Shown here: piece by piece, positions 57,441 through 64,000 of the stretch | Layout: every line of letters begins with the position of its first letter | How positions within the stretch are numbered: position 1 is the first letter of the stretch | Assembly (NCBI RefSeq): GCF_046524175.1 | Contig: NZ_JBEFZF010000002.1 | Coordinates: 1-64,000, forward strand | DNA from: Spongiivirga sp046524175 | GTDB taxonomy: Bacteria > Bacteroidota > Bacteroidia > Flavobacteriales > Flavobacteriaceae | Length of the DNA: 64,000 bases | Direction: 5' to 3' | Made by a program: the position numbers and the translations under genes | Notes under the pieces: model-generated | What the model saw: the letters and a program-made list of their open reading frames with translations, nothing else | Told to the model about the DNA's origin: nothing | Databases searched by the model: none

Positions 57441-57574
57441 ATGCAAGTGATCTCGGCTATAAGTAGTTGCGTGGTTTAGCACTAAACCTTGCAAGTACAC
57501 ACCAAACTGAAAATCCTCACGGATTTTCAGTTGAAGGCGAGAACAAGCAATTACTTATAGCCATTGTTGTGCAC
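57441..57574 (-). repeat. Palindromic, attC-like spacer D with nested hairpins
   Basis: Perfect 11-bp outer arms GGCTATAAGTA (57455-57465) and TACTTATAGCC (57552-57562). Inside are GGTTTAG-CA-CTAAACC (57473-57488) and a 12-bp stem with TCAC loop (57505-57532). GTGCACAACAATGG starts it just past the 164-aa stop. Best-preserved of the four spacers. Confidence 0.8.
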
Positions 57575-57591
57575 TGTTATTTTTTTTCATT

Positions 57592-58086
57592 TTATTCAGA
57601 ATCTTTTTCATTCTTTACTTTCCTCTTTCTACCTATCCAAATAAATATTAATGAAGCTACCAAAGAGCTTAATATTCCAATAAAGAAACCGAATGCTCTT
57701 TCATACCAAACTTCTTTGCGTTGACGTTTTTCTTGTTCCAAAAACACCGCTTCCAATATTTTTTTATCAGCTTCTATTATAGGTTTTAAGTTCTCTTTTT
57801 CTTTCTTTAGATTCTCCAAAGCCTCATTTTCAGAAATCAATTTTTTCTTTTGACTTTCTACGAATGTTTGAAGGTTTTTCAAATCTTTAGAGATATCATC
57901 TAAATTCTCTATTTGAGTTCCAATATTTTGGGTTTCGTTTTTCTTATTTATTTCTTGATAAGTTGATATCACTCCTAATAATGAAGCAAAAATTCCGACT
58001 ATTACAGGTAAAATCTTAGTAGACTGTTTCAGAGCTCTATCAAGTTCTTTAATTTTTGCCTTTTTTCTTTTTAGTTTTTCAGCCAT
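57592..58086 (-). CDS. Double-TM coiled-coil membrane protein (164 aa)
   Basis: TM1 at ~24-43 (ILPVIVGIFASLLGVIST), a Lys/Glu-rich coiled coil (~55-122) and TM2 at ~132-151 (AFGFFIGILSSLVASLIFIW). The N-terminus is very basic (MAEKLKRKKAKIKEL). This coil-between-two-helices plan fits a dimeric membrane scaffold or sensor. Function unknown; no homolog is recognised by eye. Spacer D lies downstream and the direct repeat at 58238 lies upstream. Confidence 0.68.
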   Translation of the reverse strand: MAEKLKRKKAKIKELDRALKQSTKILPVIVGIFASLLGVISTYQEINKKNETQNIGTQIENLDDISKDLKNLQTFVESQKKKLISENEALENLKKEKENLKPIIEADKKILEAVFLEQEKRQRKEVWYERAFGFFIGILSSLVASLIFIWIGRKRKVKNEKDSE

Positions 58087-58145
58087 CTATATGTTTGAGA
58101 GATTTTAATAGTGTACAACTTGTTATATCAATCACGATTGCATTT

Positions 58146-58170
58146 TTATCCGGAGATTATTTCCGGATAA
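58146..58170. repeat. Perfect 9-bp hairpin
   Basis: TTATCCGGA / TCCGGATAA with 7-nt loop. On the minus strand a short A-tract follows, not a T-tract, so a terminator in that direction is unlikely; it may be a processing or regulatory structure for 57592-58086. Confidence 0.5.
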
Positions 58171-58237
58171 CAGTCAGTTTTGTTGTTTATTATCAGAAAT
58201 GTATATAAAGACATACACTTCCTTTTGGCAGTTATAA

Positions 58238-58376
58238 AAAGCCAATTATTCGTAAAAACTATAAGGAATACAAACCGAAAATAGTCTGTGTTAAGGGATG
58301 TTTAAATCTATGAAAATAATTGCCGGGCACACTATGGTTTTCCGTAAGTGGGAGGAAATAATCGTTGAGGTGTTTT
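58238..58376. repeat. 138-bp imperfect direct repeat, copy 1
   Basis: Matches 63241-63377 in the same orientation. Shared blocks in order are AAAGCCA, ATAAGGAA, ACCGAAAATAGTCTG, TAAGGGAT, TTTCCGTA, AATCGTT and AGGTGTTT. The six-gene operon lies between the copies. Confidence 0.85.
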
Positions 58377-58442
58377 AATCAGTATGTTAAATACCACGAA
58401 AGCCTTGAATATGGTTTTTTGCATCAAGCATCGCAATTTAAA

Positions 58443-58489
58443 ATTAAATAGCTCATTACAGTGAGTGTCACTGTAATGAGCTATTTAAT
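58443..58489 (-). terminator. 21-bp perfect hairpin, operon terminator
   Basis: Arms at 58443-58463 and 58469-58489 are exact reverse complements with a 5-nt loop (AGTGT). It begins 11 bases past the stop of the 44-aa ORF. The transcript side continues into an AT-rich ATTTTAAATT run. Confidence 0.85.
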
Positions 58490-58500
58490 GCTATCGTGTT

Positions 58501-58635
58501 TTAATTTAACACGAGGTAAAGAATAAATACTAAAAAAGGACTTAATAGTATGACCATAATTACCAGTCTTTCTATTAATGAAACGTCATCTTGCCATTCC
58601 AAAAGCCATATATTTTTAAAATATTTATTCAGCAT
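58501..58635 (-). CDS. 44-aa single-TM peptide, last gene of the accessory operon
   Basis: Translation starts MLNKYFKNIWLLEWQDDVSL and ends with a C-terminal hydrophobic helix (ERLVIMVILLSPFLVFILYL) before VLN and the stop. It lies 53 nt after the 4-TM gene and 11 nt before a strong hairpin, which supports it as a real gene. Length suits a small membrane partner or regulator. Coding status is inferred from composition and position. Confidence 0.6.
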   Translation of the reverse strand: MLNKYFKNIWLLEWQDDVSLIERLVIMVILLSPFLVFILYLVLN

Positions 58636-58688
58636 CTTTTATTGATTTTGGTAGTTATAATATGATACTCTTGCCGCCACTAAGCCTG

Positions 58689-59093
58689 TTATTGTAACAT
58701 GGTGTTTATTTTATCACCAGCAAAAATTTTAAAAATCAGGTATATGGTGATTCCAGAAACTCCTATAAAATGGATGATCCCTATTACTTTTACATATACA
58801 TTTTCGGCTTTTATTCTTTTCTCGATTGTATTTGGAATTTGTGCCCATAACAGTGCCAGTATCAACCCTATTGGGTACATATAAATTTGCCTGGAATCAA
58901 CACTTGGGTTGTCTGCCAATTTTTCGAGGAACACAAAAACAACCCCGCTAAAGGCCGCGCCAAAAATGGTAGTGACGATCTTGCTAAATGAATTGTCGTC
59001 TTTTATTTTAGAAAGGCCATAGTTTAACACCCCACCTACAAAAGCACCCATACATAGCATTCCTACAAATTCAATGTTCTTAAAAATATCCAT
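58689..59093 (-). CDS. Four-TM inner-membrane protein, unknown family (134 aa)
   Basis: Start at 59093 (MDIFKNIEFVGMLCMGAF) lies 11 nt after the upstream stop; the longer frame from 59135 would overlap that gene and has a poor N-terminus. TM helices are near 8-26, 39-58, 72-88 and 101-123, with short Lys/Asp loops. No conserved motif identifies it. It is gene 5 of the operon led by 63041. Confidence 0.72.
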   Translation of the reverse strand: MDIFKNIEFVGMLCMGAFVGGVLNYGLSKIKDDNSFSKIVTTIFGAAFSGVVFVFLEKLADNPSVDSRQIYMYPIGLILALLWAQIPNTIEKRIKAENVYVKVIGIIHFIGVSGITIYLIFKIFAGDKINTMLQ

Positions 59094-59104
59094 GGTGTTT
59101 GGTT

Positions 59105-60412
59105 TTAGTTTTTTCCGGTAAGTTGCAATCTCCATTGAATAAAAGGTCCTACTTCGGCTTTGTCTGCATTTAATCTTTCGTTACTGGAAATTGGTATTCC
59201 TAATCTGAATTGATTTTTTGGATTCATCTTGAACTCAATATATGGCGTTATGCTTGTGGTTTTAAGCACGCCGTCTGCGCAATTGCCATTTTCATCTGCA
59301 TTGCAGTCTAAATATTCAAAAGCGAATCCTGTATGTATGGACGGGACAAAAAGACTTTCTAAGTAGTTTTTACTGCTTTTGTAATTCTTATCCAATATCC
59401 AAGTCCTAAAACCTATAGCAGCACTTAAGCCAACATATGGCTGCAGGTCATTTTCTGCTTCAGCGGCAGCTCTTTTTTCTAAATAATACCCTGTAATACT
59501 GTATCCCCAACATTCATTAACAATATGCGTAAAACCCAACGACAAGTTTTGTTGTTTTAAACTAAACTCGTTATCATTAAGGTTATCATTGTCTAAATCA
59601 ACATCATCACTTCTCAAAATATTAAAGTAAGATAAATTACCACCGAAGGTAATTTTGACGCTATTTTCTTGTAATGCTTTGAAATACTCAAGTGCTAATT
59701 CTCTATCTAATATCTTTTTTGATTTCTCAGAATACTTCTTATATAAGTCTTTATAATATAGATAATCATCTATTGTTAATGAATCCCTGTCAAAGTCTTT
59801 TTTGTCTTTAGATGGAATAAAGCCAGCTTTTGGTTGAGCTTCTAAAAGTTGCACTATTGAATTTAGATAAGAAATCATTTTTTCAGATAACTTATAAATA
59901 CCCTGAGAATTTTTGCTTGACTCAATATCCTTTTTAAGTACACTTATAAATTCCTTATTAATTATCTCATTTGAGCGGATCGCATTAGCCTGAATGACTT
60001 CTCTTCCTATACGCCTTCCCCTTTTTGAATTATGCATTGAATTATCCCAGGTAAAACCTAACCCCAATGTAGATATGCCGTTTTTTTGGGCCAGATTTAA
60101 TTTTGTGTTTCTCAAAAAACTATCAGCGTAAGTTTCATTTGCTGAAATATTGTTCAATTGAAAAGGGGCAATAACAACTTTCTGTAAATCATCATCTTTC
60201 GAAAATTGAATATTTGTGCTAAGCAATTCAAATGAATTGAGACTAACATCATTAAATATGTTAGTATCTGCATTTAATCCCGTGTAAGAACTATATAAAT
60301 AATTTAACGGTAAATCATTTTTTGTGGGTGCATCATTTTGACCTTTTACAACAGAAAAGGTTAAAACAAATAAACATAATAACTGAATTTTACTTAAAGT
60401 TTTGATTGCCAT
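59105..60412 (-). CDS. Exported protein with C-terminal outer-membrane-barrel-like half (435 aa)
   Basis: Signal peptide ~1-24 (CLFVLTFSVVKG then Q). Residues ~30-250 are polar and helical with coiled segments (KDLYKKYSEKSKKILDRELA). Residues ~255-435 show alternating amphipathic strands (FGGNLSYFNIL, LSLGFTHIVNECWGYSITGY, SAAIGFRTWILD, TPYIEFKMNPKNQFRLGI) ending GPFIQWRLQLTGKN, as in an 8-10-strand barrel. It overlaps the 134-aa gene by 19 nt. In an ATPase-containing accessory operon this is an unexpected envelope component. Confidence 0.65.
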   Translation of the reverse strand: MAIKTLSKIQLLCLFVLTFSVVKGQNDAPTKNDLPLNYLYSSYTGLNADTNIFNDVSLNSFELLSTNIQFSKDDDLQKVVIAPFQLNNISANETYADSFLRNTKLNLAQKNGISTLGLGFTWDNSMHNSKRGRRIGREVIQANAIRSNEIINKEFISVLKKDIESSKNSQGIYKLSEKMISYLNSIVQLLEAQPKAGFIPSKDKKDFDRDSLTIDDYLYYKDLYKKYSEKSKKILDRELALEYFKALQENSVKITFGGNLSYFNILRSDDVDLDNDNLNDNEFSLKQQNLSLGFTHIVNECWGYSITGYYLEKRAAAEAENDLQPYVGLSAAIGFRTWILDKNYKSSKNYLESLFVPSIHTGFAFEYLDCNADENGNCADGVLKTTSITPYIEFKMNPKNQFRLGIPISSNERLNADKAEVGPFIQWRLQLTGKN

Positions 60413-60798
60413 AACGCTTTAGGTTCTAATGCTCTTTTTTGATTTCCAGCGGGTTTTGTTTTATGAACTTTACTATCAGTATCATTGATAATAAAAACTT
60501 TAGCTTTTGGAATTTTCACAGTCGTGCTTGGATTGTAAATCCTAAAATGAATTTTGAAATCGTCCGTATCAAGATTTCCAATTGGTATGGCAATTGCTCC
60601 ATCAAAATCTGATATGGGTTGACCTATCAAAGAGTGTAAATTTCCGTTAACCTCTATTAGTAGCCCTAGAAGAACAATTTCCGTATTATTAGTCCACCGC
60701 AAAAGAAACGTGTAATGTTTAAAAAGTAAGATATCGTTTAAATCAGATTTTATGGTTTCCGAATCGATATCCAAATTGAAGTATTGTTTTGAAAACAT
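60394..60798 (-). CDS. Small beta-rich cytoplasmic protein, unknown family (134 aa)
   Basis: No signal peptide. Strand-rich sequence (HYTFLLRWTNNTEIVLLGLL, GAIAIPIGNLDTDDFKIHFR, TVKIPKAKVFIINDTDSK) and a basic tail (NQKRALEPKALWQSKL). A beta-sandwich such as a ligand- or protein-binding adaptor fits, but no family is named. Starts 35 nt after the ATPase stop and overlaps the next gene by 19 nt. Confidence 0.6.
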   Translation of the reverse strand: MFSKQYFNLDIDSETIKSDLNDILLFKHYTFLLRWTNNTEIVLLGLLIEVNGNLHSLIGQPISDFDGAIAIPIGNLDTDDFKIHFRIYNPSTTVKIPKAKVFIINDTDSKVHKTKPAGNQKRALEPKALWQSKL

Positions 60799-60833
60799 AA
60801 TTAATTGGATTTTTTATTTAATCATCTATTACT

Positions 60834-62375
60834 TTATTTATTCATTGATTTTCTGTATTCTTCCAACTTTAATACAGCTCTTTCAAGAACCAACGGTCCA
60901 TACTGGTTTTCTAGCACTTTAATGTACTTAACATTGTTTCTCTCATTTTTGTATGATAATAATCCTTGAGGTGCTTTATCTGCCCTTAAAAGATCAATAT
61001 AACATCCATAATCAATGGCATAAACTCTATATCGCCTATCAGGATTATCTAAGTCTATAATTCCTGATTTAATAATATGTAGTACGCGATTGGAATACAG
61101 AAAATCAATAAGTTCATTTCTTCTTGAAGCTCCTAGTAAAAAAGCTCTTACTCCCCGCTCCTTAATTACGCTTCTAATAATCCACTGAAGGAATGGATAG
61201 GCGTCTTCTCTAGCTCTCACATTGTATTCTTTTGATTTGTTGAAGAATTGTCTAGCTCCTTCTCTAATGTGTTCTTGAGAAATTTTAAACCCATTTGCTT
61301 TCATTGCTGATTCTTGGAGAATCTGGATTGCGTCTCTTGGATTCCCCTCTGAGGCTTTTATAATCTCGTCAAATGCATCCTGATCAGAAAACATAATGTC
61401 AATGAGTTCTTTTGAGGTTGTTATTCTATATTTTTGAAGAATGTCATTATTATATCCCTGATTAGTAATATGATTAAAAATAAATCTAGAAAAGAAATCA
61501 CGAGATGTATCAAAGTTGTTTTCAAACACGACTAATTCATCTAAATCTATTGATGTTGCAATATCTGAACCTAGCTCTAACCCTATATAACTATGAGAAT
61601 CTTTCTGGATGATAAAATTAGACCTATATTGAATTGCTGCAATCTTAAGTGATATCTTTTTAATGGGAAATAGAGTTCTACGAAGTAAATCTGCCAAATA
61701 AGGTTGAAGTTCTATTGGAATTTCGCTCCACTCATCAAGAAATATAAAAATAGAATCTATTTTCATTATTTCTATTAGTTTATTAAAAAGCTTGTTGATA
61801 CTTGGAAAGCTGATGCGATTATAAGGGCGGCCCTTAATTATATTACCTGTAGTTTTTTCCTTTGATTCTTGGTTTTCGTTAAGTTCTATGTGTTTTTCAT
61901 TTTGATTACTTTGTAAAGTCCCTACTATCTCTATTTGGTTAATTGCTTGATGCAACTGTTCATATATTTCCTCAAAATCTTCTAATACAACTTCCTCTTT
62001 TTTAGTATATAAGACATAATTTAAGAATTCATTAATTGTATAGATTAGGACATCTCTAGTCAATGCTGATGCCCTTTCATTTAAAGATGTTTTTTTATCA
62101 CCGTATATCCCGCCATTAGAGCCAACAGTTCTTAGGTCAATATTCACCGTCATAGCTCCTTTTTGTTTAAGTTTAAAGGACTGATAAGTAAATAAGTGTG
62201 TTTTGCCAGTGCCTCTCCTCCCGTATATTATTTGATTTACCGGAATTGAAAGTAAAGTCGATAGGTTGGCTATGTCAACAAAACTATTTTCAAGGTGAAA
62301 TTCACTATATTTTTCCGCTCTCGGAAATAGAGCTAGAATAGTTTGATTTAATAACTTGTGATCTTGTTTATCCAT
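60834..62375 (-). CDS. ORC/CDC6-like AAA+ ATPase (513 aa)
   Basis: Walker A YGRRGTGKTH (51-60), Walker B SIFIFLDEWSEIP (208-220, D214/E215) and a sensor-2-like GNPRDAIQIL (344-353), the set of ORC/CDC6-type P-loop ATPases. An acidic insert (~126-180) separates Walker A and B. The C-terminal ~130 residues look like winged-helix segments (REDAYPFLQWIIRSVIKERG, RNELIDFLYSNRVLHIIKSG). Stand-alone members of this family are common in accessory and defence loci. It starts 6 nt after the 219-aa gene, so tightly linked. Target DNA or effector unknown. Confidence 0.85.
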   Translation of the reverse strand: MDKQDHKLLNQTILALFPRAEKYSEFHLENSFVDIANLSTLLSIPVNQIIYGRRGTGKTHLFTYQSFKLKQKGAMTVNIDLRTVGSNGGIYGDKKTSLNERASALTRDVLIYTINEFLNYVLYTKKEEVVLEDFEEIYEQLHQAINQIEIVGTLQSNQNEKHIELNENQESKEKTTGNIIKGRPYNRISFPSINKLFNKLIEIMKIDSIFIFLDEWSEIPIELQPYLADLLRRTLFPIKKISLKIAAIQYRSNFIIQKDSHSYIGLELGSDIATSIDLDELVVFENNFDTSRDFFSRFIFNHITNQGYNNDILQKYRITTSKELIDIMFSDQDAFDEIIKASEGNPRDAIQILQESAMKANGFKISQEHIREGARQFFNKSKEYNVRAREDAYPFLQWIIRSVIKERGVRAFLLGASRRNELIDFLYSNRVLHIIKSGIIDLDNPDRRYRVYAIDYGCYIDLLRADKAPQGLLSYKNERNNVKYIKVLENQYGPLVLERAVLKLEEYRKSMNK

Positions 62376-62381
62376 ATTTGG

Positions 62382-63041
62382 TTAGCTTAATCCGTATTTC
62401 AAAAACAATTCCGATAGCTGATTCATCTTATACTTGAGATTCGGATTACTTTTTTCCTCAATTCCTTTAAAAGTCAATTTCTTTTTTTCTTTATTCTCGA
62501 TATCCACACTTAAAAGACCTTGATTTGTCAAGTTTTCAATAGAATAAGTTTCAATCTCCTTTCCAGCACTAAATCTTGCAAGCTCCTTGAAGTCAGGTGT
62601 GAATGATCTGATAGTAATAGAACATAATCTTAAAAAAAGATCATAACTAATGTTTTTGTTTACCAAATTTTTGAATAGTCTTCCGATTATTCTAGGCTTC
62701 TCAAAGTCATCAACTTTATCTAGAAAAATCATAAGCTGTTCCCCTACTCTTGTTCTATATTTACTCTCGTAATTTACTGAAGCCATAAACTCTTTCTTTT
62801 CTTTATATCCCATTGATTTAGTTTCAAATAAAAACAATAGGATCTTCTTCATAAGAATACTATCTCTAACGCTAAGGCCCGTTTTTGCGATAGCTATAAC
62901 TGTATTTATTACAGGAATGTCTTTCAAGGTGTTGTTTGTTATCAAAGAATCTAAAGCAATCTCACCATAATCAATAGCTATATTTTCCAAATTTTCTTTG
63001 CCAATAGAATTTATTAGTGAATTTTCAAGTTCATCTTTCAT
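62382..63041 (-). CDS. Unknown 219-aa protein, first gene of the accessory operon
   Basis: A hydrophobic central helical stretch (PVINTVIAIAKTGLSVRDSI, LMKKILLFLFETKSMG) and basic, charged C-terminal half (RIIGRLFKNLVNKNISYDLF, KELARFSAGKEIETYSIENL) ending KYKMNQLSELFLKYGLS. This could be a peripheral membrane or pore-associated protein, but I recognise no family. It is 6 nt upstream of the ATPase, so likely the partner or effector of that ATPase. Starts MKDELENSLINSIGKENLEN. Confidence 0.6.
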   Translation of the reverse strand: MKDELENSLINSIGKENLENIAIDYGEIALDSLITNNTLKDIPVINTVIAIAKTGLSVRDSILMKKILLFLFETKSMGYKEKKEFMASVNYESKYRTRVGEQLMIFLDKVDDFEKPRIIGRLFKNLVNKNISYDLFLRLCSITIRSFTPDFKELARFSAGKEIETYSIENLTNQGLLSVDIENKEKKKLTFKGIEEKSNPNLKYKMNQLSELFLKYGLS

Positions 63042-63240
63042 ACATTATTGTTTCTCTATTATTGAGCACATCTAGAATATGAATAGTAATCTTCTGCAGA
63101 GTACTATTTCCTTTATATTTTGTTGGTAGTTTTTGTTCTTTCTTTTATTACTTCCTCCCGGTTGTATTAATTGTAAAATCTAGTTCCTGATTACAACTTG
63201 TTTACAAAAAGAAATGCAAAACACATGGGCTCTCTATTCA
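63042..63240. other. Upstream region of the accessory operon, no gene seen
   Basis: About 200 bp of AT-rich DNA before the operon's first gene; it should contain its promoter, but I could not pick a clear -7/-33 pair. It joins the direct repeat (63241-63377), making ~390 bp without a gene up to 63432. Confidence 0.5.
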
Positions 63241-63377
63241 AAAGCCATTTACTTAATAAATCATAAGGAAAAACAGACCGAAAATAGTCTGCGCTAAGGG
63301 ATATTGAAATGTAGGGAAATCCTTGTTAATTGTAATAGGGTTTCCGTATGTGGTTCAAAAAAATCGTTAAGGTGTTT
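63241..63377. repeat. 138-bp imperfect direct repeat, copy 2
   Basis: Same orientation and block order as 58238-58376, including the shared 15-mer ACCGAAAATAGTCTG. It sits between the alkB-type gene's 3' end and the operon's first gene. Confidence 0.85.
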
Positions 63378-63431
63378 AAAATGAGATAAATGAGTTGATG
63401 TAGTGGCCTCCAAACTAAGCTAGAGGAGACA

Positions 63432-64000
63432 TTAAACTGCCAACACCTTCATCTCTTCCGGTACACGTTTATTCATGATATAAAACCAGAGGGGCGGAAC
63501 CGTAGAAAGCACCATCGACGTTGGGTAGCCAAATGGCATTTGTGGGCTTTGATCATAATGGTCCAAAATTTGATATTTTTTAGACGATTTGTAGTGGTGG
63601 TCAGAATGACGGGTGAGCTCATACAACACTACCCGGCCCACAACATGGTTAGAGTTCCAAGAATGTATCTCGCGAACACGTTCATAACGACCCGATGCTT
63701 TTTTGGCACGGCGCAGTCCGTAATGCTCAATATAGTTGATAGTTTCTAACAACAAAAAGCCAACAATACCGGCTGCAGCACCAACCAGAAGTCCGGCTAA
63801 TCCAAAAATAAAAAATAACGAAATGAGATATGCCGCCTGAAATAACAGATACCAAAACATGTCGTTTTTGATACTGAAAAAGCTGTTGTTGTTATTGTTT
63901 AAAAGCTTTTTTTGAATGCCCCAGGCGCTTACATATTGTCTGAAAACGGAGGTAATCCAAAATGAATATAGGTTTTGATTGTATTTTGCCGTTGCAGGGT
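63432..64000 (-). CDS. Alkane 1-monooxygenase (AlkB-type), 5' part beyond window
   Basis: An integral-membrane di-iron hydroxylase C-terminal half. The last two histidine clusters are visible: NYIEHYGL and LTRHSDHH, followed by YQILDHYDQSPQMPFGYP, the AlkB C-terminal pattern. The frame is open to the window edge; upstream residues such as SFWITSVFRQYVSAWGIQKK also fit AlkB, so the Met at 63860 is internal, not the start. The missing part should hold the first two His boxes and most TM helices. It hydroxylates the terminal carbon of alkanes or fatty acyl chains; the substrate here is unknown. Confidence 0.9.
   Translation of the reverse strand, partial: PATAKYNQNLYSFWITSVFRQYVSAWGIQKKLLNNNNNSFFSIKNDMFWYLLFQAAYLISLFFIFGLAGLLVGAAAGIVGFLLLETINYIEHYGLRRAKKASGRYERVREIHSWNSNHVVGRVVLYELTRHSDHHYKSSKKYQILDHYDQSPQMPFGYPTSMVLSTVPPLWFYIMNKRVPEEMKVLAV

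Larger units (their letters stand above)
58087..58442. other. Intergenic stretch with hairpin and direct repeat, no gene seen
   Basis: Lies between the 164-aa gene start and the operon terminator. It holds a 9-bp hairpin (58146-58170) and one copy of the 138-bp direct repeat (58238-58376). No ORF longer than ~30 codons seemed real on either strand. Confidence 0.6.

Noticed and set aside
53142..57574. A classical integron
   Set aside because: No intI gene and no canonical GTTRRRY core at the spacer ends; only the layout and folding resemble attC, so I report them as attC-like.
63432..63860. A complete 142-aa desaturase-like gene starting at 63860
   Set aside because: The frame stays open to the window edge with AlkB-like residues, so the Met is internal and the gene is partial.

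Overview
The window reads as chromosome of a Flavobacteriaceae member (Bacteroidota), probably marine. It carries type IX secretion (T9SS) cargo with gliding-motility type (type B) sorting domains, PorP/SprF outer-membrane proteins, an SprB-like giant adhesin, LytS/LytTR two-component pairs, an ECF sigma/anti-sigma pair, and promoter boxes of the Bacteroidota form TTTG-N20-TAnnTTTG. Shine-Dalgarno sequences are weak or absent. No rRNA, tRNA, CRISPR array, IS element or integrase gene was recognised.

Region 1 (1-26.5 kb, all minus strand) is a surface-adhesin locus. In transcription order it has two paralogous Ig-like T9SS type B proteins sharing a nearly identical 1358-bp tract, a PorP/SprF barrel fused to two SPOR-like modules, an 18.3-kb gene for a 6097-residue SprB-repeat protein, and a second PorP/SprF cut by the window edge. 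The barrels probably help export and anchor the secreted repeat proteins.

Region 2 (26.7-53 kb) is mostly chromosomal housekeeping and envelope genes: glnS, gltX, two SPFH proteins, an isochorismatase-like hydrolase, a DinB-like protein, a sigma/anti-sigma pair, a VOC lipoprotein, YceI, a membrane-anchored winged-helix regulator, a four-domain NTF2-like protein, two convergent LytS/LytTR pairs each preceded by direct repeats 21 bp apart, an alpha/beta hydrolase, a tandem pair of small exported paralogs, a GyrI-like protein and a GT39 glycosyltransferase.

Region 3 (53-63.4 kb) is AT-rich accessory DNA, all minus strand. Its first half (53.1-58.1 kb) looks like a cassette row: an HExxH metallopeptidase with a Trypco/Pepco-like partner, a PD-(D/E)xK nuclease, a TAATG-coupled pair of tiny membrane proteins, and a double-TM coiled-coil protein. 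A palindromic, attC-like spacer follows each stop codon. Its second half (58.5-63.0 kb) is a compact six-gene operon: an unknown 219-aa protein, an ORC/CDC6-like AAA+ ATPase, a 134-aa protein, an exported barrel-like protein, a 4-TM protein and a 44-aa TM peptide. It ends in a 21-bp perfect hairpin and is bracketed by imperfect direct repeats of about 138 bp. This operon is the best candidate for an undescribed system. The window ends in the C-terminal part of an alkane monooxygenase (AlkB-type) gene, which continues past the edge.
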